From the NCBI RefSeq assembly GCF_003255815.1, contig NC_037680.1:12994603-13058602 (forward strand): a stretch of 64,000 bases of DNA, written 5' to 3'. Shown here in pieces: positions 11,075 through 22,119 of the stretch. Position 1 is the stretch's first letter. The number at the start of each line of letters is the position of its first letter. Made by a program: the position numbers and the translations under genes. Under the pieces are notes generated by a model that made no database searches, was not told the DNA's origin, and saw only the letters and a list, made by a program, of their open reading frames with translations. The stretch is from Theropithecus gelada. Taxonomy: Eukaryota > Chordata > Mammalia > Primates > Cercopithecidae.

Positions 11075-12127
11075 TACAGGTAGATGCATTCTACCATGAA
11101 GATATAGAGAAAGAAAACAAGACTTGGGAGTTGAGTGACTTGCCAAAGGCAATATAACTGGTAGGTTATAGCAAATTGATGCAATCCCAAATCCCTTGAC
11201 TCGAGGAGCAGATCTCCATCCAACACTCTAAAGGATACATGGTACTAAGCTATCTTAAAAGATAAAGCATATGGTTCCTCCTAGCCACAATAGTCACTTC
11301 TGAAATGTTCCTCTAGAGGAGGATGGCCTATGTATGCATTGGGGAAGAACCCTAAGAGGTCCAGCCTCAAATCACCCACTTTTCAAGACTGTGTTAAGAA
11401 CCCTGAAGTGGTCATAATATAGAAGGACACATTAATGGTATGGATGTCACACAACCCCATACATTTCTTCCATCTTCAGCTACCCATACCTGTCCTTTGC
11501 AAGCTGGATAAACAAATCAGTTAGGGTATCACAAAGTTACTTCTTAAATCTCTTCTTTCCGCAGAGTTAATATAGTTTATAGCTGGGAAGTCCATTTCTT
11601 ATGTGAAAATGTTAAGATGTACAGATTTGTACCCTCATCTGAGACCCTTCATTTATATCACTTCTCTTGCTCTGAAAAAGCTTAACTTTTATTTGGGGTC
11701 ATGTGAAAACAACAACACATATGCCTAGCAGCTGGGGGATGGCTAGATGACTTCGGGGCGCCTTTTGCAGCCCTCTTGTCCCACAGACCTAACTGTACCT
11801 TTTCTCTGTATTTGCCTCCAAATGGTCTTAAGATTCAACCTGTTCGAGGGTCCAGTTTCCAAACAAGGGCACCTCCTAAAGAGGGCTCTCCCCTTTTTAA
11901 GTCTCTTCTCTCCCCCTACAATCAATCAAGTTTCAGATTTAGATTTCAAATAGCGGGGCAAAACATAGGTCAAGAGGATTTTGCTAAGAGATTCACCGTA
12001 TAACCTGCTAATATTTTTCTCTCATATTGGGGAGCTAATTTTTTTAAACCTGATCAATGTAGTACTTACAAGTACTTAAAAAACAACCAATAATGCTTTA
12101 AAATAAAATATTTTCTTTTCTTTTCAG
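11075..12127. other. ACMSD last intron, downstream part
   Basis: A MIR-like stretch (about 11120-11230, 'gagtgacttgccaaaggcaa') is the only repeat that I recognise. The remainder looks unique. Confidence 0.5.
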
Positions 12128-12190
12128 AATAAACTCAAAGCCAGCAATGCCCTGGCATTTTTGGGTCTTGAGAGAAAACAATTTGAATGA
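12128..12190 (+). CDS. ACMSD: ACMSD last coding exon with stop codon
   Basis: The final 20 codons read NKLKASNALAFLGLERKQFE and end in TGA at 12188-12190. They continue the frame of the exon at 8599-8697. In this family the C-terminal helix (residues 317-336) packs on the barrel. The acceptor is a TTTTCTTTTCAG tract ending at 12127. The stretch is too short to stand out as an ORF and was found from the protein. The intron between the two exons is 3430 nt and carries a Tigger transposon. Confidence 0.96.
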   Translation, partial: NKLKASNALAFLGLERKQFE

Positions 12191-12514
12191 CTGAATTTAC
12201 TACAATGGCAAACTTTCAAAAGGATATTTCATTTTTGTTTCTAAATATGTATCAACAGGTATTAACAAAATCCTATTTTGAACTGTTTTACTCAGAAATA
12301 GAATCTCCAAAATATCCTAAATTATTCATAATAAAAATGATTCATAAGTGTTTTCATTCTGAAAAGCAGTACTTTATTTCACGTGCAAATAAAAAATTAT
12401 TTTCCCAGTGCTCTTTTAATTAATCTGGAGAAATACAAAATAAAATGTCATTAATGATTTTATGGAGAAAGATTCATCCTAGAGGGCTCAGGTAGGTTGT
12501 CTATTTTGAATAAA
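12191..12514 (+). promoter_or_regulatory. ACMSD: ACMSD 3' UTR with candidate poly(A) signals
   Basis: AT-rich sequence follows the ACMSD stop codon. Canonical AATAAA hexamers are at 12388-12393, 12439-12444 and 12509-12514. Any of these could serve as the polyadenylation signal, and the sequence alone does not say which. The end of the feature is set at the last hexamer and is not a mapped transcript end. Confidence 0.5.
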
Positions 12515-13620
12515 GGTATATGAATTGGACTCAAATAACCTGTTCCATCCACCTTTAATACCTACCATTAGCCCAGAACTGGGCTAGGAATGCTTCAGCC
12601 TCCACAAAATAAGTAACATATGGAATATCCATACTCAGGGAGCTTCCAGACCAATTAAGGAGGTAAGAGATGTTCATGGAATAATTATTAAGCTATAAAC
12701 TTTGACTTTGAGTGTCAAAGAAGAGGAATTCACTTTGTCTAAAACTGTGAGGCAGATCTTCACAGAGGGTGGAACATGAGAGTCCAGGAAATGAATAAGA
12801 AATTTTTAGGGTTAGAGGATGGGAAACAGGAAGGCAAAACTATGGGAACACAGCTGTGGTTTCAGACTGAATGAGACATCCCTTTTAAAAGTTTTTGTCT
12901 ATAAATTCACTTCTACCAGAAGCTCTTTTGATTTTAAAATATTGAGCAGAATGTATAAAGTTAACTATGGAAAGTTAATAGGACAATACTAGGGTAGCCT
13001 TGTTTTACCCATTTCATTTATGGTTCCACTTGGGCTGCTGAAAAGGAACTTGGTTCTGGGATGGGTGATGAACATCTATGGTTCATCTGCCTCTGATTGA
13101 ATTTCAAAATCAAGCATGATTTTTCAAAACCACCCTCTTGCTTTGGATTCATTCATTCTTTTCCCTTCCATTCATCTAGAAAATCAAGAGTTGAGTATTG
13201 ACATGTAATTTGTGCTGACCCCTTTCCAGAATAAAGATGAAATCTAATTCTTACTTCACTATGCTCACGCCATTATTTTCATTTTATATAGTTCACTGCC
13301 CCACCTCCTTCTCACCCTGCCCCCCACCATTTCTTTCTAGAACTTTACCCACCCACCACTCTGCTTATTGCTCCAATCTGCCCAAAAAGAAAAACAAAGT
13401 TGAACAAAGGAACAACATGAACTCTATGTTATTTTTTCCTTCCCCAATCTTTGGGGGTAATGTTTACACTTTTTCAAATATTCTATATTTGAGCACTCTG
13501 AACATAGCATTTAATGATTGTTTTATTATAAAAAGTAACCCAATCACTTTATTCAATATTATACACACACATCACATGCAGAGTGAATGGATACATTCAT
13601 ATTCACATGTTTTCTATGTG
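12515..13620. other. Intergenic, nothing recognised
   Basis: Downstream of ACMSD. The open frame 13237-13632 has no recognisable motif and is probably chance. Confidence 0.5.
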
Positions 13621-14050
13621 CCAGGACTATAGGAATGTTCCAGGCACTGGGGGTATAGATGTAAACAAACAAGATAAAATTCCTTCTCTGACAAAACCTA
13701 CAATCTGAAGAGTGAGAAACATAAATAAGGTAAGGAAGAAGAAAAAGAGGAATAAAAGGAGGAACAGAAGGAGCAAAGGAAGGAAATTTTTCTTATACTG
13801 ATAAACACTATGAAGAAATTAAAACGAAAATATGGTAGTGACTAGGAGAAAGATGGGGGTAAAACATTAAATTGTAGAGTCAGAGAAGGCCTCTTTAAAG
13901 TGGACTTTCAACTGAGATTTGAATGATAGAACAGGGAAGAAAATGCAAAGGTTCTGAGGCAAGAAAGCTCGTGATGAGTTTGTGAGCAAGGAAGAGAGAT
14001 AGGGTAGGAAGCCAAAAAGTTGGCTAGATCAGTAGATCATGGTTAAGGGT
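13620..14050 (+). repeat. Ancient interspersed repeat (L2/MIR-era family)
   Basis: The stretch carries phrases common to an old mammalian repeat: 'ccaggcactgggggtataga', 'gagaaggcctctttaaagtg' and 'ctgaggcaagaaagctcg'. A second, similarly oriented relative is at about 16690-17060. The family name is not certain. Confidence 0.5.
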
Positions 14051-14054
14051 TGAG

Positions 14055-14364
14055 TTTTTTTGTTTTTTTTGTTTTTTTGTGATAGAATCTCACTCTGTCA
14101 CCAGGCTGGAGTGCAGTGGAGCGATCTCGGCTCACTGCAACCTCTGACTCCCTGGTTCAAGTGATTCTCCTGCCTGAGCCTCCTGAGTAGCTGGGATTAC
14201 AGGCATGCGCCACCACGTCCAGCTAATTTTTGTTTTTGTTTGTTTTAGTAGAGACAGGGTTTCACCCTGTTGGCCAGGATGGTCTCGATCTCCTGACCTC
14301 GTGATTCTCCTGCCTTGGCCTCCCAAAGTGCTGGGATTACAGGCATGAGCCACCACGCTTGGCC
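14055..14364 (-). mobile_element. Alu, antisense, full length
   Basis: Poly-T with G interruptions, then an antisense Alu body ending CCACCACGCTTGGCC. It is close to the AluS/Y consensus. Confidence 0.93.
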
Positions 14365-14465
14365 AAGATTTTTATATTGTTTCATAGGAAACCATTGAAG
14401 ACTTTTTAATAGGTCTGTGACATGCTCGGACTTATGTTATTCTTTTAAAACAAGAAAAAAAAATA

Positions 14466-14753
14466 GCAGGGTGCAGTGGCTTACACCAGTAATCCCAACA
14501 CTTTGAGAGGCTGAGGCAGGAGGATTGCTTGAAGCCAGGAGACTGAGACCAGCCTGGGCAACACAGCAATCTCTATAAAAAAAAAATTTTTTTTAATTAG
14601 CTGGGTGTGGTGGCTCATTCCTGTAGTCTCAGCTACTCAGGAGGCTGGAGTGGGAGGATGGCTTAAACCCAGGAGTTCGAGGCTGCAGTGAGCTAGGATC
14701 ATGCCACTGCACTCCAGCCTGGGTGACAGAGTGAGACCCTGTCTCAGAAAAAA
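14466..14753 (+). mobile_element. Alu, sense, old (AluJ-like)
   Basis: Starts GCAGGGTGCAGTGGCTTACA, has an A/T-rich middle linker, and ends near 14753. It is followed by a GAGAG/GAGGG purine run (about 14758-14845). Confidence 0.9.
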
Positions 14754-14757
14754 GAAA

Positions 14758-14845
14758 TGAAAGGAAAGGAGAGGAGAGGAGAGGACAGGAGAGGAGAGGG
14801 GAGGAGGAGAGGGGAGGGGAGGGGAGAAAAAAAAGAAAAAAGAAA
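14758..14845 (+). repeat. GA-rich low-complexity tract
   Basis: Irregular GGAGA/GGGGA purine run grown from the tail of the preceding Alu. The pyrimidine-strand open frame across it is an artefact. Confidence 0.85.
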
Positions 14846-15775
14846 CCCATATACATTAACAGCTTTTTAGAGACTTCTTAAAGGGAGTCAAGAAAGGAAG
14901 TTGGAGGCTAGGCAAGAAATGATGGTGACTCAGGCACAAATATAAGAATGGGGATCATGAGATATGTTTGTAGGCAGAACTAACAGCATTTAATGATGGA
15001 CTAAATGTGAGGAAGAGGGAGGAAGGGGAGGAAAGAAATCAAGGCTGACTCCTGGGTGTGTGAATGTGAAGTGTGTGTACACATGTGCACACCATGCTTT
15101 TGTCAATCAGTCTCCTATATCTGGACATTTAAATAATTCCTAATGTTTTGCAATTATAAATAATACTGCAATAAAATTTGATTAATTTCCCAAATCATAC
15201 ATATGGATAAACTACAACTCTGATTGGATCAAAGATTTAACTCTAAAATATTAAACTACGCAGGTACTAGAAGAAAAGATGAGAGAATTCCTCTTTAATC
15301 TGGGTGTAAAGAGGGTTTTCTAACTATGACTTTCCTGGGCACATAATCCTGGTGACATTTAAGCTTTGAGATGATTAATGGTAGTTAATGGTGTTAAACT
15401 CATCCATACTTTAAACATAGGTGCTTTGATTCCCACGCTTTTCACTTGAACAGCTGGATAGATTAATTACCATTTACCATAATGAAGAAGACTATGGGAG
15501 AAACAGTCTTGAGAGGAAAGAGAATCAACAGTTCTGTAGTTGAACTTGTTATATTTCAGATGCCTGTAGACATTTAAGTAGGAATGTCAAGTAAGCACTT
15601 GAATGTACTAGTCTGGAGAGTTCAAGAGACAGGCTGGGAAAAATCACCAGTGTATAAAAAGTATTTAAAGAAATGAGACTGGATGAAATCACCTGGCGAA
15701 AAAGTAGAGCAGAGACGCAAAAGACCCTAGGCCTATTTCCTGGGATTCACTAACACTTAGAAGTTAGATGAAGGC
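14846..15775. other. Intergenic with a small L1 fragment
   Basis: 15110-15350 is L1-derived (first antisense, then sense from about 15190). The remainder is unrecognised. Confidence 0.5.
15110..15350 (+). mobile_element. Short L1 fragment with internal inversion
   Basis: 15120-15180 reads as antisense L1 ('taaataatactgcaataaaa'). 15200-15340 reads as sense L1M ('ctctgattggatcaaagatt', 'ttcctctttaatctgggtgt'). The orientation flips near 15185. Confidence 0.5.
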
Positions 15776-15956
15776 TATACAAAAATTAGCCGGGCGTGGT
15801 GGCACGAGCCTGTAATCCCAGCTACTCGGGAAGCTGAGGCAGGAGAATCACTTGAACCCGGGAGGCGGAGGTTGCAGTGAGCCGAGATCGCGCCACTGCA
15901 CTCCAGCCTGGGTGACAGAGCGAGACTCTGTCTCAAACAAAAATAAAACAAAACAA
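15776..15956 (+). mobile_element. 5'-truncated Alu with target duplication
   Basis: Only the second part of the Alu is present, from ATACAAAAATTAGCCGGGCG to an A-rich tail. The exact 15-bp duplication AAGTTAGATGAAGGC at 15761-15775 and 15957-15971 shows it inserted in this truncated form. Confidence 0.93.
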
Positions 15957-15971
15957 AAGTTAGATGAAGGC

Positions 15972-16079
15972 ACCAGCTTTGTGCACAGAAGAGTAGCCAG
16001 TGAGGTAGGAGGAAAACTAGGAAAATATACTCAGGAGTCAAGAACAGACAATGTTTCAAGAAGTCCTAACAGCTTTAGG

Positions 16080-16116
<37 letters not shown>

Positions 16117-17060
16117 AAAGCTACAATACTATGGTATTCAACAGAACCATATGCCTCATATATAACTCAATCCCTTTATCCCAAAATTTAATTCCACTTT
16201 TTATAGTCCCAACCCTGATGAATGGCATCAACCAGTCACCTAATTCTTCTCCTTCACCCATATGAATATACCATTAAATCCAAAAGATTCAATCCATTTC
16301 ATACCTTTTATTTCTTATCTGTTCTTTCCTCCACATGGCTTCCAACTAAATTCAGGTCATCATCTATCAGCAGGATATTGAAATAATCCCTTATTTGTAC
16401 CCCTGCCCTGCCCCTTGGCTTAGTCTGGTACAACCCATCTTCTACCTTGATGCCAGAGAAAAATGTCCAAAGTATGTATCTGATTGTATCACTTTCTCTG
16501 TTAAAATTCCTCAGGATCTAAAGTGGTGGTTTCTAGGCTTTGGGATTTCATTGCTCAGTAACTCCCCCTTCAAAAAAACAAAAACAAAAAAAAAAAGGAC
16601 TGCTATCTCTAACAGAGCACACCTCTCATTTTGAGTTGTGATTCCTATCTTCCTTCTAGACTGGACTTCCTTGACGGATGACCTATGCCTTCATTCACTC
16701 ATGCATTCAACAAAATTTATTCAGCACTTATTATGGGCCAAGAACCATGCTAGATTCTGAGAGTATGAAAAAAGCAAACATGGTTCCTGCCCTCAGTTGT
16801 GCTTATAACCTAGTTAGGGAGACATGTAGCAAGTAAGCAACAAATCGATATAAAATTGCTACCACGACAGGAGCTATGAGGGAAAGGCGCACAGTGTGTA
16901 GAAAGCTTATTATAAAGGATTTGTCCTAGTCAGAGTCACAGAAAGATTTTTCAGAAAAAAGTTTTGCTTGAGCTAGGATCTGAAAGCAAACAAGAGCTAA
17001 AAGGTTAAAAGGGAAGGGAAGAGTATTCCAGGCAGAAGAAACAGGATAAACGAAAGCCTT
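15972..17060. other. Intergenic: CA repeat and an ancient repeat
   Basis: It holds an (AC)n run at 16083-16113. From about 16690 to 17060 lies a relative of the old repeat at 13620 ('tattccaggcagaagaaaca'). 16114-16690 shows nothing recognised. Confidence 0.5.
16083..16113 (+). repeat. (AC)n microsatellite
   Basis: About 15 uninterrupted AC units. Confidence 0.97.
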
Positions 17061-17064
17061 GTGT

Positions 17065-17485
17065 CTGTGTAGGAAAACAGCCATTGTATGGCAAGAGTGA
17101 CTCCATCTGGAAGGGGACTCGCCATGATAACTGATGTTTGAACACAGCATACCAAGGTGTTCTGCAGCAAGGTCTTTCAGCAATGCCTGTAGCATATATA
17201 GCCGTGCATAAAGCTGCTTATCTAACCTCCCCAGCAGTCATGAGTTTCAGCAAGAAGGTGAGATGTAATCAGCTGCACCTGTTTGTACCCTAAAAGCTTG
17301 CCATACAAAGGACACTTTCTGAACGGTGAATGCAGGGACCCACCATTGCATGGCTACCCCAGATATACTTCTGTTTGTCAGAAGCTATTAAATATTTCTT
17401 TCTGAGAAACTGAATTTGTCAGCCTCTTTCTTCAGCCTCTCACCTTGGGGGTGGGTTTGCATAGACCTGCTCACCATGGAACAGG
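17065..17485 (+). mobile_element. Probable solo LTR, family not identified
   Basis: Non-coding sequence with LTR-like layout: a start near TGTGTAGGAAAACAGCC, a poly(A)-signal-like ATTAAA near 17388, then a C/T-rich end (CAGCCTCTTTCTTCAGCC). No internal retroviral sequence was seen next to it. The boundaries are approximate. Confidence 0.4.
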
Positions 17486-17625
17486 CAGGAGAGAACACAG
17501 CAAGAAAGAAAACCACTGTGGCTGAAGATGACAAAGGAAGACATTCTTGGTAAAAAGTGACAAGATCATGTGAGGCCATAAGTCAGTTGAGGTATTTTGT
17601 ATATTGAAAAGCTGTGAGAACTCAC

Positions 17626-18715
17626 AAAATGGGAGAAAATATTTGCAAACTACCCGTCTGACAAGCGATTAAGAACCAGAATCTGTAAGATGCTCAAACT
17701 CTACAAGAAAAAAATTTAATAATCTGATTTTAAAACGGGCAAAAGATTTGAATAGACATTTCTCAAAAGAAGACATACAAATGGTAGACAGGCATATGAA
17801 AATGTCCTCAGTATAATGATTCATCAGAGAAATGCAAATCAAAACTATAGTGAGATATCATCTCACCCCAGTAAAAATGGCATTTTTCCAAAAGACAACC
17901 AATAACAAATGCTGGCAAGGATATGGAGAAAAGGGAACGCTTGTCCACTGTTGGTGGGAATGTAAATTAGTACAACCACACTGGGTAACAGTTTGGAGGT
18001 TCTTCAAAAAACTAAAAATAGAGCTACTACGTGATCTAGTAATCCCACTGCTGGGTATATACCCAAAAGAAAGGAAGTCAGTATATCAAAAGTATATCTG
18101 CACTCTCATATTTGTTGCAGCTGTGTTCACAATAACCAAGATTTGGAAATAACCTAAGTATTCATCAAGAGATGAATAGATAAATAAACTGTGGTACATA
18201 TACACAATGGAGTACTAGTCAGCCATAAAAAAGAATGAGATCCTGTCATTTGCAACAACGGATGGAACTGGAGGTTGTTATGTTAAGTGAAATAAGCCAG
18301 GCACAGAAAAACAAACTTTGCATGTTCTCACTTATTTGTGGGAGCAAAAAATTAAAATAATTGAATTTACACACATAGAGAGTAAAAGGATGATTACCAG
18401 AGACTGAAGTGGATAATGGGTTGGGGAATGGGAATGGCTAATGGGTACCAAAAGTAGTTAGAAAAAATGAATAAGATCTCATATGTGATAGCACAATAGG
18501 TGACTATTATAGTCAATAATAATTTAATTATACATTTAAAAATAACTGAAAGTATATAACTGAGTTGTTTGTGACACAAAGGATAAATGTATGAGGGGGA
18601 TAGATATCCAATTTACCAAAATGTGATTAATATGCATTGCATACCTGTATCAAAATATCTCATGTAGCCCATACTACTATGTACCCACAAAAATTAAAAA
18701 TTAAAAAAAAAAAAA
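17626..18715 (+). mobile_element. L1P, 5'-truncated, sense
   Basis: The end of L1 ORF2 and the 3' UTR are in sense ('ccactgctgggtatataccc', 'gtacccacaaaaattaaaaa'), with a poly-A tail at about 18700-18715. A 106-codon piece of the ORF2 C-terminal region is still open at 17832-18152. Confidence 0.9.
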
Positions 18716-18849
18716 ACAAGAGTTGGAGGCAAAGAAGCATGGATTGGAGTCTTATGGTCACAAGCCAAGAAAGGCCTAGAGTCACCAAAAGCTGAAAGAG
18801 CCTAGAAACAGATTCTCCCCAATAGTCTTCAGAGGGAGTACAGGCCTGC

Positions 18850-19221
18850 TGTTTTAGTCCAGTTTTCATTGCTCATAACAGGATACCTGAAACTGAGTAA
18901 TTACTTCTTAGAGTTACGGAGGCTGAGAAGTCCCAGGTTGAGGGGCCACATCTGGTGAGGGCCTTCTAACTGGTGGGGACTCTGCAGAATCCCAAGGTAG
19001 CACAGGGCATCATATGGCAAGGGAGCGGAATGTGCTAGCTCCAGTCTCTTTCTCTTCTTATAAAGCTACCAGTTCCATTACTGTGACAGCCCATTAATCC
19101 ATTAACCTATTAATCCATTCATGAGGGCTCTGCCCTCGTGACCCAATCACCTCTCAATACTGCCACACTGGGGATTAAATTTCAACATGAGTTTGGGAGA
19201 GGACAATCATTCAAACCATAG
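18850..19221 (+). mobile_element. ERVL-type LTR remnant
   Basis: It starts TGTTTTAGTCCAGTTTTCAT, runs through 'ggccacatctggtgagggcc' and 'cattcatgagggctctgccc', and ends near CAAACCATAG. This is a common old mammalian LTR pattern that I place with MLT2/ERVL-like LTRs from memory. Confidence 0.6.
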
Positions 19222-20119
19222 TCCCTGCCAACACATTGATTTTAGATTTCTGGCCTCTAGAATTGCGAGAGAATAAATTTCTCTTGTTTTAAGTCAAAAA
19301 ACAATACCAAAAGAAAACAAACAACAACAACAACAAAGAAAAGCAATGAGAAGGTTTTTTAGTAGGGGATGGCATTAATTAGAGCTGTTCTGTCTTTTTT
19401 TTTTTTTAATCCTGCTCCTGTGGGAAAGAATTCAATTTTGAAAAGATTCCTCTGACAGGTTGCAGGACGGTAACAGCTTGCAGGGGAGCTTAACTGAAAT
19501 AGCTTGGGCCAAGGTGGTGGTAGTGTTGCTGGTGGAGAAACATACGTAATAGACTGCAGAGATAGTAAGAAGGGTCAACAGAAAGGCCTTGGTGATGGGT
19601 TAGATATGGGAGATGAGGATTAGAGATATCAAAGATGACCCCTGAGTTTCCGTCTTGCACAAATGGAAGTAGTGCCATTTTACTACAAGAGGCACAGAGA
19701 GAAGAGAGAAGACCAGGTTGGAAGGGCAGGATTATGAGTTTAGTTTGGGGAAATATTGAATATTAATGCCTTTGAGACATACAAAAGGGAAAGTCGAGTG
19801 TGCAGACTTATGCAGTTTGAATTTCCTAGCACATAGTAACAGCTCCATTAGCATTCACTGGATAAATAAATAGCAAAATAAAAATAAGTAAACAGTAAAA
19901 ACAGAAATAAGTAAACAGTAAAAAACAGTTTTTTGCTCCTAAAATGAGCAAAGAAAGGAACTGGAAATCAATCTTCACTGAGTATGTTGGCAATTCATGC
20001 AGTTCTGAGTGTAATCCAAATGGTGAGGCCTCACAAATTTGTGACTATCTACAATGACTTGAGTGTTCACTGTCCTCGTGAGTCTTTCTCCCTGGCTCAC
20101 CCGCCTAGTAAGCCCTTCT
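19222..20119. other. Intergenic, mostly unrecognised
   Basis: A short CAA run at about 19318-19336 and a duplicated AAATAAGTAAACAGTAAAAA block near 19880-19930 are the only patterns seen. Confidence 0.45.
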
Positions 20120-20361
20120 CCTTGGCTCATAGATGGATGTCTTCTCCCTGTGTCTTCACATGGTCTTTCCTCTGTACATGTCTACATCATGATTGACTCT
20201 TCTTCTGGGACACCAGTCATACTGGATTAGAGCCCACCCTAATTGACCTAATATGACCTCATTTTAACTTAATTCCCACTTAAAAGAACCTGCGTCCAAA
20301 TATAGTCACATTCTGAGCTACTTGGGGTTAACACTTTTGGGACACAATTCAGCCCATAACA
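20120..20361 (+). mobile_element. MLT2-like LTR, 3' portion
   Basis: The sequence 'tcttctccctgtgtcttcac', then 'ccagtcatactggattagag', and the end 'gacacaattcagcccataac' are the classic 3' half of an ERVL MLT2-type LTR. Confidence 0.7.
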
Positions 20362-21260
20362 AATGCCTTATGTATATTCACAAACCAATCTGGCAATGTC
20401 CATACCAGGGATGTCATTTGGTGACAGCAGACATTCTTCTCAGATGCCATTAGCAGCACAAGGTTCTGAGGAAAGGTAAAGAGAATAACCTCCTCAGTAC
20501 CATATTTGATTGCCTGGCCCTGGAACAACACTGCTTACACAGTGAATCTGCTCATAACACAGAATCTAGAAAAGTCACTCAGGAAAATCACCTTTTCAGT
20601 GTTTTATCTCCTTCCTTATCTACTGCAAGCACTTCTCCAAAAACAACCTTTTTAAAACACTCCCAACACCACCAGATTCCAAAAGAGAAACAACCCCCCA
20701 CAGCCATCCAAGCATCTTTCTCTTTTCCTTGTACAGTACCTTCTCCCACATCCCCTAAAAAGGAAGCCAGTACTGGCTCAGCCTAATTCATATTCCCCGA
20801 CCAGAAAGCTTAAATCTATTCAACGTAATCACTTTAGATTAACATACCAAGACAAATACCAGCTTTACATTTGTTTAACTTAGACGATTATGAAGACTTT
20901 TCCCAATCAAAATTGAAAAAAGGTAAACTGAAGTTTCCATTTCTGAAAATAAGACTGCTCACAACCTAAAAACGTCAAAGTTTATTTTTAAAAAGTCAAC
21001 ACAAACATACGTAAAAGTTCAAACAGATCAAATTCAACCTATGTCTCCCAGTCTACACCCCTAGAAGGAACGAATTTTACGTGTTCTGTGTGTGTGTGTG
21101 TATTCTTGCAAACACAGTCTATGATTATACAAGTATTTACATGTATACATTCCTTTTTTCATTTTAAGCAAACAGTAGAATTTACCCTTTCTGGTACCTT
21201 TTAAGTACCTTGCAGGGTACTTAATGCCTTGGTGATCATCCCACATATAAACTGCCTCTC
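20362..21260. other. Intergenic, nothing recognised
   Basis: A short TG run near 21089-21102 is the only repeat that I can name. Confidence 0.45.
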
Positions 21261-21400
21261 TCTTTTTAATGGGTGGATCCTATGAATGAAAATCACACAG
21301 ATTACATAGATGCACCATAATCATAGAGTCCTCAATGCATGGACATTCATGTTTCCAAACTTTTGCAATTATGAACTGTTACCAAGAATACCCTTGTTAC

Positions 21401-21985
21401 TGGAAAGGAGTCCCAATCCAGACCCCAAGAGAGGGTTCTTGGATCTCACACAAGAAAGAATTTGAGGTAAATCTATAAAGTGAAAGCAAGTTTACTAAGA
21501 AAGTAAAGGAATAAAGAATGTCTATTCCACAGGCAGAGCAGCCCCGAGGGCTGCTGGTTGCCTATTTTTTACAGTTATTTCTTGATTATATGTTAAACAG
21601 GAGGTGGATTATTCATGTCTCCCCTTTTTTAGACCATATCCCCTTTTTTAGACCATGACGATGAGATGGCATTTGTGAACTGCCATGGTGCCAGTGGGAG
21701 TGTCATTTAGCATGCTAATACATTATAATTAGCAAATAATGAGCAGTGAGGATGCCCAGAGGTAACTTTTATTGCCATCTTGGTTCTGGTGGGTTTTAGC
21801 TGGCTTCTTTACCACAGACTGTTTTATCAGCAAGGTCTTTATGACCTGTACCTTGTGCTGATTTCCTATCTCATCCTGTGACTTAGAATGTCTAACCTCC
21901 TGGGAATGCAGCCCAGTAGGTATCAGGCTTATTTTACCCAGCCTCTACTCAAGAGGGAGTCACTCTGGTTCAAACGCCTCTGGCA
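21401..21985 (-). mobile_element. Solo LTR (ERV1, MER4-like), antisense
   Basis: A 585-bp block from TGGAAAGGAGTCCCAATCC to CAAACGCCTCTGGCA has TG...CA ends and antisense ERV1 LTR phrases ('gagcagccccgagggctgct', 'tcctgggaatgcagcccagt'). L1 sequence lies on both sides. No internal viral genes are present, so it is a recombined solo LTR. The family name is from memory. Confidence 0.7.
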
Positions 21986-22119
21986 CCATTATGATATTTG
22001 TTCAGCATCTTTTCATATGCCTATTTGCCATCTGTATACCTTCTTTGTGAGGTATTGGTTTAGATCTTTTGCCCATTTTTTAATTGGGTTATTTTCTTAT
22101 TGCTGAGCGTTAAGAATTC

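Noticed and set aside
13237..13632. 131-codon open frame downstream of ACMSD
   Set aside because: Its low-information sequence has no recognisable family and no supporting signals.
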